Shown here: positions 33,728-40,989 of the stretch, in pieces
How the letters are laid out: each line of letters starts with the position of its first letter
How positions within the stretch are numbered: position 1 is the first letter of the stretch
NCBI GenBank assembly: GCA_963736575.1
Contig: CAVTPD010000001.1
Coordinates: 62,001-126,000 of the forward strand
Direction of reading: 5' to 3'
Source of the DNA: CAVTPD01 sp963736575
GTDB lineage: Bacteria > Bacteroidota > Bacteroidia > Cytophagales > JAAEPT01
DNA: 64,000 bases
Notes under the pieces: model-generated
Told to the model about the DNA's origin: nothing
Seen by the model: the letters and a program-made list of their open reading frames with translations, nothing else
Databases searched by the model: none
Position numbers and translations under genes: made by a program

Positions 33728-35734
33728 ATGAAAGCAAAACGCACACCAGCCCTGCTCGGACTTCTGTCCTTGGCAATCTCTATCCTCGCCACTTCCAGCA
33801 GCCTCGCCCAGATGAATTACCAGGGCCGCCTCACCGATAGCACCGGGGAGAATCTCACCAACGGCCAATACACCATCGCATTTAGCATGTATGATGAGGC
33901 TGGCGTACTCAAATGGGGGCCATACACCACCGATGGTCCTGCCAATCAGGGCTCCGGCTCACGCGTTGAGGTGTTTGATGGACGTTTCAATACCGTGATT
34001 GGAAATCTCGATCTCACCGGGCGGAAACTGAGCGAGGGATTCAACGGCTTGGAAAAACGTTACCTCCAGATCAAAGTGGGAAACAATCCACCCATCACCC
34101 CACGTCAGCTCCTTCTGCCCGCACCCATCGCCCTCTACGCTCCCCTAGCAGGGCACGCCACCACAGCTACCTCTGTCGGAAACGGCTCGGGCAGCTCGCC
34201 GCTCACCGTTGATTTCAACTCCGGGAATGTGGGAGTCGGCACAAGCACACCATCAAAGACACTGCACGTCTTTGACGGAAACTCCCAGCAACCGGCACAT
34301 CCTTCCGCAAGCCTGTTTCTGGAAAGCAGCGCGTCGAATTATCTGCAGATCAATGCCCCGGATACCTTGGAAGCCGGGATACTCTTCGGGCGTGATTCTA
34401 GCTCCAGCTCTGGAGGAATCATCTACCAAGCAAACAAGAGCTTGGCTTTCCGCGTGAATGACATCAATCACGCAGTCCTCACAGATACCGGTAGGTTTGG
34501 TATCGGAACGATGTCCCCGGCTGCAACCCTCGAAGTTGCCTCCCCCAGCTTAAGCGCCGCCTTCCAGATCACGGAAACGGGTGCTGGAGGGAAATCCTGG
34601 CAGTTTTACCCTAGGGGAGACAACCTCGTCATGTTCACCCCGGGTCTTCGCTTAGTCTCCTTTGGCACCAATGGCGATGCCTTTTTCGGAGGCATGAGCG
34701 ACGACCTCGGGGGTGGAGCCACTTTGACCGTCAAGCGCGCCACTCAGAGTGTCGGAATCGGTACCACCGGTCCCAACGCAAAGCTCCATGTGAGCGGGGC
34801 AGCGGCTGAAACCGCGCTCAGAGTCCAAGTAGGCGGGGCATCCAAGCTAATTGTAGATGCGAATGGGGGATTGGCAGTAGGTTCGTTTGTGACACCTCCA
34901 GCCAACGGCCTTTCAGTCGCCGGCAATGTCGGCATCGGCACCAACACTCCGACGAGAGCCAAGCTGGAAGTGAACGGCTTTGAATCCGCTGTTGTCAACA
35001 TCGGCGGATACCTCACCCGCGACGGTGCGGGTGACTCCAGCAACTCCAATCGCACCAGCACTATTTCGATCTTTGCCACCAACGAGATCGTCGGCTCGGT
35101 GATCCTCGCCGTCTCCGATGCACGCATCAAGGAGATCGTCGGACGCTCGGATGCCAGCGCGGATTTGCAAACCATCAACCGCATCGAAGTCACCGACTAC
35201 ACCTTCAAGGACAAGATCGGCAAGGGCAACTGCCCGGAGAAGAAAGTCATCGCCCAACAGGTCGAGAAAGTCTATCCGCAGGCTGTCCGCACCATCACCG
35301 ATGTCGTGCCCGATATCTATGAGAAGGCCACGGTCAAGGCCGGCTGGATCACCCTCGCCACTGACCTGAAAGTGGGCGAACGCGTCCGCCTCATCGATGA
35401 GAAATCCGAAGCCATCCATGAGGTTATTGAGACCCGCGAAGGAGCCTTCCGCACTGATTTTGTCGGAACCGGTAAAAAAGTTTTCGTCTATGGCCGCGAG
35501 GTAGATGACTTCCACCTCGTGGACTACGAGGCCATCGCCATGCTCAACGTCTCCGCCACCCAGGAACTCCACCGCCAACTGCAAGCGAAGGACAAGGAAC
35601 TCACCGCCCTCCAACTCCGCGTCGCCGAACTTGAGGCCAAAGACAAGGAGCGCGATGAGAAATTGATCGCGATCGAGAAGGCGATTGGCTCAGGGATCGT
35701 CCCCGTCAGCGCCCAGGTGGGGAATCCGCGCTAG
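33728..35734 (+). CDS. Exported fibre protein with S74 intramolecular chaperone domain
   Basis: A 668-residue exported protein. After the signal peptide (MKAKRTPALLGLLSLAISIL) come QMNYQGRL..., an N-terminal domain common in bacterial tail-fibre-domain proteins, then a stalk of GIGT-type repeats (NVGVGTSTPSKTLHV, RFGIGTMSPAATLEV, SVGIGTTGPNAKLHV, NVGIGTNTPTRAKLEV), then the peptidase S74 domain: SDARIKEIVG (Ser-Asp dyad), VTDYTFKD, AQQVEKVYP. A C-terminal coiled coil (LQLRVAELEAKDKERDEKLI) would drive trimerisation. In phage tailspikes S74 cleaves itself off after folding. Here the protein has a Sec signal and no phage neighbours, so it is probably a surface fibre. The start at 33728 was chosen for the signal peptide. 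Confidence 0.85.
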   Translation: MKAKRTPALLGLLSLAISILATSSSLAQMNYQGRLTDSTGENLTNGQYTIAFSMYDEAGVLKWGPYTTDGPANQGSGSRVEVFDGRFNTVIGNLDLTGRKLSEGFNGLEKRYLQIKVGNNPPITPRQLLLPAPIALYAPLAGHATTATSVGNGSGSSPLTVDFNSGNVGVGTSTPSKTLHVFDGNSQQPAHPSASLFLESSASNYLQINAPDTLEAGILFGRDSSSSSGGIIYQANKSLAFRVNDINHAVLTDTGRFGIGTMSPAATLEVASPSLSAAFQITETGAGGKSWQFYPRGDNLVMFTPGLRLVSFGTNGDAFFGGMSDDLGGGATLTVKRATQSVGIGTTGPNAKLHVSGAAAETALRVQVGGASKLIVDANGGLAVGSFVTPPANGLSVAGNVGIGTNTPTRAKLEVNGFESAVVNIGGYLTRDGAGDSSNSNRTSTISIFATNEIVGSVILAVSDARIKEIVGRSDASADLQTINRIEVTDYTFKDKIGKGNCPEKKVIAQQVEKVYPQAVRTITDVVPDIYEKATVKAGWITLATDLKVGERVRLIDEKSEAIHEVIETREGAFRTDFVGTGKKVFVYGREVDDFHLVDYEAIAMLNVSATQELHRQLQAKDKELTALQLRVAELEAKDKERDEKLIAIEKAIGSGIVPVSAQVGNPR

Positions 35735-35768
35735 TCTGCACATAATGCGCTAGACTAGGGCGCGGCTG

Positions 35769-36176
35769 CTAAGGCCGACCGAAGGGGCGTGGCCGGTATT
35801 TCATCCAACTGAACAGCACGGCCATGCCGAATAGGGTGTAGCAGAGGCCGAAGACCCAGGGGGTGGCTTGGAAGAAGAGTGCTTTGTGTAGCCAGTGGGC
35901 GATGAAGCTGCCGCCGTAGGTGGAGCCGCCGCCTTTTTCCCGGAGGTGGTTTTCCAAAATGGTGAGCGGGCAGATGATCCCAAGCCATGCCTGTATGACG
36001 ACGAGGGCTATGGCTCCCAGGTGGGCGGAGCGGAACCAAGGGTTGAGTATCCATTCCCATCCGCAAACCCCGCCGCAGAGGATCGCGAGTAAGCCGAAGA
36101 CGACGAATACCACGTAGCTGACGTGAAGGATCAGAACGAGATCCGCGAGCAGGCGATAGGTGTCCGTGTTCATCAT
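35769..36176 (-). CDS. DUF2784 membrane protein
   Basis: A 135-residue integral membrane protein of the DUF2784 family, function unknown. Four hydrophobic segments are visible, the first as LADLVLILHVSYVVFVVFGL, and the conserved family patterns P-L-T-x-W/L-E-x (ICPLTILENHLREKGG) and NPWFRSAHLGAIALVV are present. The start at 36176 (MMNTDT) has a second ATG 3 bp later. It is convergent with the S74 gene and followed upstream by the FGE gene on the same strand across about 130 bp. Confidence 0.85.
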   Translation of the reverse strand: MMNTDTYRLLADLVLILHVSYVVFVVFGLLAILCGGVCGWEWILNPWFRSAHLGAIALVVIQAWLGIICPLTILENHLREKGGGSTYGGSFIAHWLHKALFFQATPWVFGLCYTLFGMAVLFSWMKYRPRPFGRP

Positions 36177-36302
36177 CGGGTATGGTGGCAGCTCTCGAAA
36201 CGTCCGCTATACAAAAAAGACCGGGCGGAAACACAGGCGCATTTTTCGAAATCGTTGTTTCCCCAGACCATGCGGGGCTTGCGGTCCGTCTGCTAGGTGC
36301 TC

Positions 36303-37358
36303 CTACAGGTCTTTCACGCAGCGGAAGCCGGTATGGCAGGTAGGGGAGTCGTTCTCGATGGAGTGGCGTGCGCCCGGGCGGTAGCGCATGCAGTAGGAAA
36401 TGTGGCAGAGAAAAGAACCGCCCTTGGTGACGTGGTTGGGTGCCCCGCCGCTCTTCTGGCCGGTGTTCATGTTGATCCATGTCTCGGGGCCCTGGGGATC
36501 ACATTTCTCGCAATTCTTCCGATACTCAGGATTATAGAAATCAGAGCAGATTTCCCAGACATTCCCGGCCATATCATAAAGTCCATAGCCGTTGGGCGGG
36601 TAGGACTTTACCGGAGCGGGCCCGGCGAAGCCGTCCTCAGCGGTGTCCTCAGTAGGAAATTTTCCATGAAAGGTGTTGGCCATCCATTTGCCGTCAACCT
36701 TTAGCTCGTCCCCCCAGGAATAGACTTTTTCCTTAAGGCCGCCACGTGCGGCAAATTCCCATTCGGCCTCGGTGGGAAGGCGTTTCCCTGCCCATTTCGC
36801 ATACGCCGCCGCATCGTCGTAGGAGACGCATGCGACCGGGTAGTTGTCGCGACCCTCGATATTTGAATCCTTTCCCTCGGGAGCTTTCCAGTTCGCTTCC
36901 GGATCCCATTTCCACCATTGGCGAAACGAACCGGGGTCCATGATCTGGCCCTCCATCGTGTCTGGTGTGTTGAAAATAATCGCCCCGTTGTCGAATGGAG
37001 GCTTTGGGAGATTGGCGAGAGCCTCGGGTGGGAAAACCGAAGTATCGGCTTCTTGTTCCGCAAAGGTCACGTAGCCAGTTTCGTCGACGAACTTCGCAAA
37101 CTCAGCGTTGGTAACTTCAGTCTCATCCATCCAGAAGCCTGTGACCTCGATCTTCACCTGCGGTTTTTCTTCCGGAAACTCCTTCCTGCCGTAGGGGGTT
37201 TCAAAGACACCACCGGAGCCCATGACCGTCGATCCGCCCTCGATGCGGATCATTCCGTCTTTTTTTTCCACCTGCGGTCCTGCGGGTTCCGCTTCTTTGC
37301 AAGAGGGCAGCAAAATGACCGCCGACAGTAGTAAAAATGGGATTTTTTCAAAGATCAC
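36303..37358 (-). CDS. Formylglycine-generating enzyme-type lipoprotein
   Basis: A 351-residue protein of the FGE/sulfatase-modifying factor family, which oxidises a Cys in sulfatases to C-alpha-formylglycine. The N-terminus ends in LLPSCKE, a lipobox, so it would be anchored outside the inner membrane. Core motifs include WMDETEVTNAEFAKFV, RLPTEAEWEFAARGG, YGLYDMAGNVWEICSDFY and near the C-terminus GGSFLCHISYCMRYRPGAR. The two cysteines at about residues 318 and 323 match the copper-binding/catalytic Cys pair (C-H-x-S-Y-C) of bona fide FGE, which many SUMF1-like proteins lack. No sulfatase gene lies in this window; the substrate may be encoded elsewhere. Confidence 0.85.
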   Translation of the reverse strand: MIFEKIPFLLLSAVILLPSCKEAEPAGPQVEKKDGMIRIEGGSTVMGSGGVFETPYGRKEFPEEKPQVKIEVTGFWMDETEVTNAEFAKFVDETGYVTFAEQEADTSVFPPEALANLPKPPFDNGAIIFNTPDTMEGQIMDPGSFRQWWKWDPEANWKAPEGKDSNIEGRDNYPVACVSYDDAAAYAKWAGKRLPTEAEWEFAARGGLKEKVYSWGDELKVDGKWMANTFHGKFPTEDTAEDGFAGPAPVKSYPPNGYGLYDMAGNVWEICSDFYNPEYRKNCEKCDPQGPETWINMNTGQKSGGAPNHVTKGGSFLCHISYCMRYRPGARHSIENDSPTCHTGFRCVKDL

Positions 37359-37461
37359 GCAGAAAACCTACGCCGGAGGATCATCGTTTCCATCACAATT
37401 TTCGTCAGCCCGCTTTGGGTTTCCATGTTTTGCTGAATCCAGCTAGGCTGCGCTCACACAA

Positions 37462-37827
37462 ATGAGAGCCAGATTGACCAAAGACTTCCGCTTCGAAGCC
37501 GCCCACACTCTTCCCTCACTTCCGGAGGGGCACAAATGTCGGCAGATGCACGGTCACAGCTTCAAGGTGGAGATCCATATCGAAGGCGAGGTCGATGATG
37601 AAATCGGCTGGATCTATGATCATAAGATCATTTCGAATGCGATGAACCCTCTCCTCGAACAGCTTGATCACTCATACCTTAACGAGATCGAAGGACTGGA
37701 AAGTCCGACCATTGAAATCATGGCGGCGTGGTTTTGGAACAAGCTCGAAGCACAGCTTCCTGGGCTGGCGGAGATCGTAATCTTTGAGACTCCCACCGCG
37801 CGTTGTTCCTTCAAAGGTGAGTTTTGA
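37462..37827 (+). CDS. queD: 6-carboxy-tetrahydropterin synthase QueD
   Basis: Converts 7,8-dihydroneopterin triphosphate to 6-carboxy-5,6,7,8-tetrahydropterin in queuosine/archaeosine (7-deazaguanine) synthesis. The 121-residue product has the QueD length. Zinc ligands H15 (FEAAHTL), H30 and H32 (MHGHSF) and the catalytic C26 are present, along with D69/H70 (QLDHSYLN) and E109 (IFETPTA), all at the E. coli-like positions. The next gene, tRNA-Pro, follows after about 60 bp. The neighbouring genes on either side are not part of queuosine synthesis. Confidence 0.94.
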   Translation: MRARLTKDFRFEAAHTLPSLPEGHKCRQMHGHSFKVEIHIEGEVDDEIGWIYDHKIISNAMNPLLEQLDHSYLNEIEGLESPTIEIMAAWFWNKLEAQLPGLAEIVIFETPTARCSFKGEF

Positions 37828-37888
37828 ATTTTCCAAAATAATCTTGCACCAGCGGGCGGCATGTAGCAATTTCCCGCCCCCAACCACT

Positions 37889-37965
37889 CGGGACGTAGCT
37901 CAGCCTGGTAGAGCGCCTGCTTTGGGAGCAGGATGTCGTCAGTTCGAATCTGGCCGTCCCGACCA
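37889..37965 (+). tRNA. tRNA-Pro (UGG)
   Basis: A 77-nt cloverleaf with acceptor CGGGACG / CGTCCCG, discriminator A and encoded CCA (37963-37965). The anticodon stem CCTGC/GCAGG surrounds loop TTTGGGA, anticodon TGG (UGG). The D-arm GCTCAGCCTGGTAGAGC and T-loop TTCGAAT are canonical. Confidence 0.95.
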
Positions 37966-38051
37966 TTTCCCACCTATTGAGAAATGTTCCGCCAGACTCC
38001 ATTGAGTGCATCTTAATTGGCCGTTTTGGGTAAGCTCTGCTTTAGTCGGCA

Positions 38052-38783
38052 ATGTCGATCAAGCTGGCCGTTGTTTCCCTGGTTGGAGTGTTTGCCACAG
38101 CCTGTGCGCAAAGCCCGGGAGGTGAAGGGCGGGATTTTAATGAAAAGGTCGTCGCCGCCATTCAGACCATGCCAAGCGGTGGGGGATATGATGGAAGTGA
38201 TGCAACGAAAAACCTGCTCCATTCCGCATGCCGTCTTCGAGATGGAAAATTTGAAATCCGGCCGGTTGTTGCAAAACCGAGTTTCTGCTCCGGAGCGACC
38301 TATCTTGTCCTGCTCGAAGCACTCGGTGGTGGCTCTGCGGCGTTGCTGCCGGATATTGATCAAAAAGACGGACATGGAATTTTCGGACGGTGGAACTCGA
38401 ACGGCCCTGGCGCGGCAAAGCTTGTTGCGGATCTAGGAGCGGGGAAGAATTTCACTTCTTGGGAGGAGGCGAGACCTGGCGATTTTCTGAAAATCTGGTG
38501 GACGGAACGGATCGGAGGACGTGAGCGCGGGCATCTGGTCGTCTATTTGGGGCACGATTCAAATAATGTCCGATTCTGGTCCAGCAATCAGCCGGGAGGC
38601 TACGGGATAAAGTCGGTGCCGAGGACAAAATGCTCACGTGTGTTATTCACGCGCATCAGTCGCCCGGGACGGTTCTCCGCTGTCGACAAGCTTCCAGCGG
38701 CGGATCCTTGGTTGGCCAGAATGCTTAGAGAAGATTTCTCATGGAGCGAGGTTGTGATGAAATGCCAGGTGCGCGCCGAATAG
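38052..38783 (+). CDS. NlpC/P60- or CHAP-like lipoprotein
   Basis: A 243-residue probable lipoprotein (MSIKLAVVSLVGVFATACAQ, lipobox ATAC). The segment PSFCSGATYLVLLEAL puts a Cys (about residue 79) at the start of a helix, and RGHLVVYLG places a His (about 161) before a strand, the Cys/His geometry of papain-like NlpC/P60 and CHAP peptidoglycan hydrolases; GDFLKIWW supplies the conserved G-D. The fold assignment rests on these motifs. It would act on peptidoglycan in the periplasm. The following gene (SUI1) starts about 37 bp downstream. Confidence 0.6.
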   Translation: MSIKLAVVSLVGVFATACAQSPGGEGRDFNEKVVAAIQTMPSGGGYDGSDATKNLLHSACRLRDGKFEIRPVVAKPSFCSGATYLVLLEALGGGSAALLPDIDQKDGHGIFGRWNSNGPGAAKLVADLGAGKNFTSWEEARPGDFLKIWWTERIGGRERGHLVVYLGHDSNNVRFWSSNQPGGYGIKSVPRTKCSRVLFTRISRPGRFSAVDKLPAADPWLARMLREDFSWSEVVMKCQVRAE

Positions 38784-38820
38784 GGGTGAGATTTTTCGTT
38801 TTCCGGTTACGATCAAAGGG

Positions 38821-39222
38821 ATGAGTAGGAAAAATAAAAAGGCAGGGCTTTCCGAATTTTCCCAAGTCCCTGATGCGTTTGCCGCTCTGGATTCTCTGGT
38901 AAGTTTGCCTCCGGGACCACAGGAACCTGTGGAATCCAATCCCGTGAAGACCTCCATTCGGGGTCAGAAAAATACCAACCGGGGCAGAGTCAACATCATC
39001 CGCCAAACTGCGCACCGCGGTGGCAAAGGTGTTACGGTTGCAAAAAATTTCGTCGGAATTGGTCTTGAGGAGAAACGGGAGCTTGCAAAGAAAATCCAGA
39101 AAGCCTGCGGTGTCGGCGGGGCGGTGAAGGACGGAAATATCGAGATCCAGGGCGACAAGCGGGAAGAGGTGAAACGAATTCTTACCGAAGCGGGCTTCAA
39201 ACCGGTGTTCGCAGGTGGCTAG
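38821..39222 (+). CDS. SUI1/eIF1-family translation factor (YciH-like)
   Basis: A 133-residue protein with the SUI1 fold at about residues 50-130: RQTAHRGGKGVTVAKNFVGI followed by LAKKIQKACGVGGAVKDGNI and IQGDKREEVKRILTEAGF, the conserved core of bacterial YciH and eIF1. The first ~45 residues are a disordered, charged tail. In bacteria YciH acts as an auxiliary initiation factor; the role here is taken from the family. It is in line with the lipoprotein gene upstream and a small unknown gene downstream. Confidence 0.9.
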   Translation: MSRKNKKAGLSEFSQVPDAFAALDSLVSLPPGPQEPVESNPVKTSIRGQKNTNRGRVNIIRQTAHRGGKGVTVAKNFVGIGLEEKRELAKKIQKACGVGGAVKDGNIEIQGDKREEVKRILTEAGFKPVFAGG

Positions 39223-39258
39223 AATTTCACAAATTCCAAAAGTAGAAACAAACCGAAG

Positions 39259-39573
39259 ATGACAACACCAGAAATTCAGGAATATGTTGAAAACGCGATT
39301 CGCTCAAACTTCGAAAACCATACATCCGAGTCCGGCGAGATGATGACAAGCGAGGGTGGCGATGGACGATTTTTAGGAAAAGTTGTCGCGACTCGATATG
39401 GTGGAATCTCCGGAGGGAGAGATATCTACCTCGCGATTGGGCAAACGGAGAAGGGAACGCAAATCATCAAATTAGGCGATTCAGAGTGCCTAAAGCCTGG
39501 TCGGACGGAGCTCGATCTGCTGCTACGAAAAGAACTCGGCATTGTGGCGGGTCAAGCATCGGCAGACGATTAG
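39259..39573 (+). CDS. Hypothetical protein, 104 aa
   Basis: A 104-residue protein, MTTPEIQEYVENAIRSNFEN..., with a Glu/Gly/Ser-rich middle and a C-terminal helical stretch. No signal peptide, membrane segment or known motif is recognised. It follows the SUI1 gene by 36 bp on the same strand and converges with the arylesterase gene (35 bp between stops). The start is preceded by an A-rich stretch without a clear RBS. Function unknown. Confidence 0.5.
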   Translation: MTTPEIQEYVENAIRSNFENHTSESGEMMTSEGGDGRFLGKVVATRYGGISGGRDIYLAIGQTEKGTQIIKLGDSECLKPGRTELDLLLRKELGIVAGQASADD

Positions 39574-39607
39574 AGCCGAAGTCCATCCGGGTTATTTTTA
39601 AGAAAGT

Positions 39608-40258
39608 TTATTTTGTGAGTATAGGCTGTAGCATCTGCCAGACATTTTCTGCCACAATCTCCTGCCCTTCGGCAGTAGGGTGAATTCTGTCAGCCTGATT
39701 GAGACCGGCAACCCCACCGACCCCTTCCAAAAGATAAGCGATAAGGGTAGACTCGGATTCGGAAGCCGCTTCCGGGAAGATCGCCTTGAAACGTGAAGTG
39801 AAAGCGGCACCCATGTTGTCCGGCATCTGCATTCCACCAATGAGAATCTCGATGGCCGGACTTTTCTCGCGGGCTTTGTCGGCAATCGCTAGGAGATTTC
39901 TTTTGGTTTCCTCGGGTGAGATTCCGCGAAGTCCGTCATTGCCACCAAGAGCGATCACGAGCACATCGGCGCCACTTCCGAGAGCCCATGCGATCCGCCT
40001 GAGACCTCCAGCGGTCGTATCGCCGCTTACGCCCGCATTCACGATGGTGTGCGGAAGCCCGGCTTCATCGATTTTTTCCTGAAGAAGGGCCGGATACGCT
40101 TTATCCGGATTAAGCCCGTAGCCCGCGGTGATGCTATCACCCAGGATCACGATTCGCTTGCCCGTAATATTTGCATCCGGGGCTTCCTCGGCGAATAGTG
40201 CGGCAGCCCCAGCCGTCAGGATTCCCAACAGTAATATCTTCCCAAATGCCTTCGCCAT
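39608..40258 (-). CDS. tesA: TesA-like GDSL esterase/arylesterase
   Basis: Secreted SGNH-hydrolase of 216 residues. A signal peptide (ILLLGILTAGAAALF, cleavage likely near FAEEA) precedes block I VILGDSITAGYG with the nucleophile Ser (about residue 42); block II has NAGVSGDTT with the oxyanion Gly, block III IALGGNDGL the Asn, and block V QADRIHPTAEG the Asp/His pair. This matches TesA/arylesterases acting on acyl esters in the periplasm. Its start overlaps that of the divergent ABC ATPase gene by 13 bp, the same gene pairing as tesA/ybbA in E. coli. Confidence 0.9.
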   Translation of the reverse strand: MAKAFGKILLLGILTAGAAALFAEEAPDANITGKRIVILGDSITAGYGLNPDKAYPALLQEKIDEAGLPHTIVNAGVSGDTTAGGLRRIAWALGSGADVLVIALGGNDGLRGISPEETKRNLLAIADKAREKSPAIEILIGGMQMPDNMGAAFTSRFKAIFPEAASESESTLIAYLLEGVGGVAGLNQADRIHPTAEGQEIVAENVWQMLQPILTK

Positions 40259-40989
40259 CGTCCGACAGTTTAGAGTCCGCCTCGGTTGCTGTCAAACAGC
40301 CCATCCTCAGGGTCTCCGGTCTACGCAAAACCCATCAGACAGCAAGTGGTGGTCTGACGGTCCTGGACGATGTGAACCTGAGTCTCGATGCAGGTGATAC
40401 CTTGGCAGTCGTCGGCCCGTCAGGTAGCGGAAAAACGACTTTGCTTGGGATTTGTGCGGGTCTTGATGATGCGAGTGGCGGCTCTGTCGAGCTGGATGGG
40501 ATGGCTATGGAAAGATTGGACCAGGATGCGCGCGCGGCCTTGCGCAATCGATCGGTTGGTTTTGTCTTCCAGAGCTTTCAACTCATCCCGACTCTGACGG
40601 CGATCGAGAACGTTCTTGTCCCGCTGGAACTGCGGGGCGAATCCGGCAGGGGAATCCGTAAGGAGGCAGAGCGACTCCTGAGTGAGGTCGGTCTGGGCGA
40701 CAGGCTCGACCACTACCCGCTCCAGCTTTCCGGAGGTGAGCAGCAACGGGTGGCGCTTGCCCGCGCTTTCATCCACAGGCCGAAAATTCTTTTTGCTGAT
40801 GAACCAACAGGAAATCTCGATGCGGGGACCAGCGGACCGATCGTGGAAATGCTTTTCCGGCTGAACCGGGATGCCGGGACCGCGCTGGTTCTCGTGACCC
40901 ATGATCCGGCGTTGGCTGCAAAGGCGCGTCGCGTGATTACGATGGGCGGAGGGAAGATCGTATCGGAGGAGGAAAATGGACCAGCCTGA
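40246..40989 (+). CDS. ybbA: ABC transporter ATPase, YbbA/LolD-type
   Basis: A 247-residue ATPase of the MacB/LolD type partnering an FtsX-family permease. Walker A VVGPSGSGKTTLL, Q-loop FQSFQLIPTLTAIENV, signature LSGGEQQRVALARAF, Walker B ILFADEPTGNLD and H-loop VTHD are all intact. The start MPSPSSDSLES at 40246 is preferred because the open frame beyond it is inside the divergent tesA gene. Its last 14 bp overlap the permease start. The product likely powers a membrane-resident mechanotransmission or lipoprotein/lipid-linked process, as for YbbAP; the substrate is not known. Confidence 0.9.
   Translation: MPSPSSDSLESASVAVKQPILRVSGLRKTHQTASGGLTVLDDVNLSLDAGDTLAVVGPSGSGKTTLLGICAGLDDASGGSVELDGMAMERLDQDARAALRNRSVGFVFQSFQLIPTLTAIENVLVPLELRGESGRGIRKEAERLLSEVGLGDRLDHYPLQLSGGEQQRVALARAFIHRPKILFADEPTGNLDAGTSGPIVEMLFRLNRDAGTALVLVTHDPALAAKARRVITMGGGKIVSEEENGPA

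Noticed and set aside
26768..35734. Prophage origin for the S74 fibre genes
   Set aside because: All have Sec signal peptides and there are no phage structural or replication genes around them; the Mu-like element ends before 24 kb.
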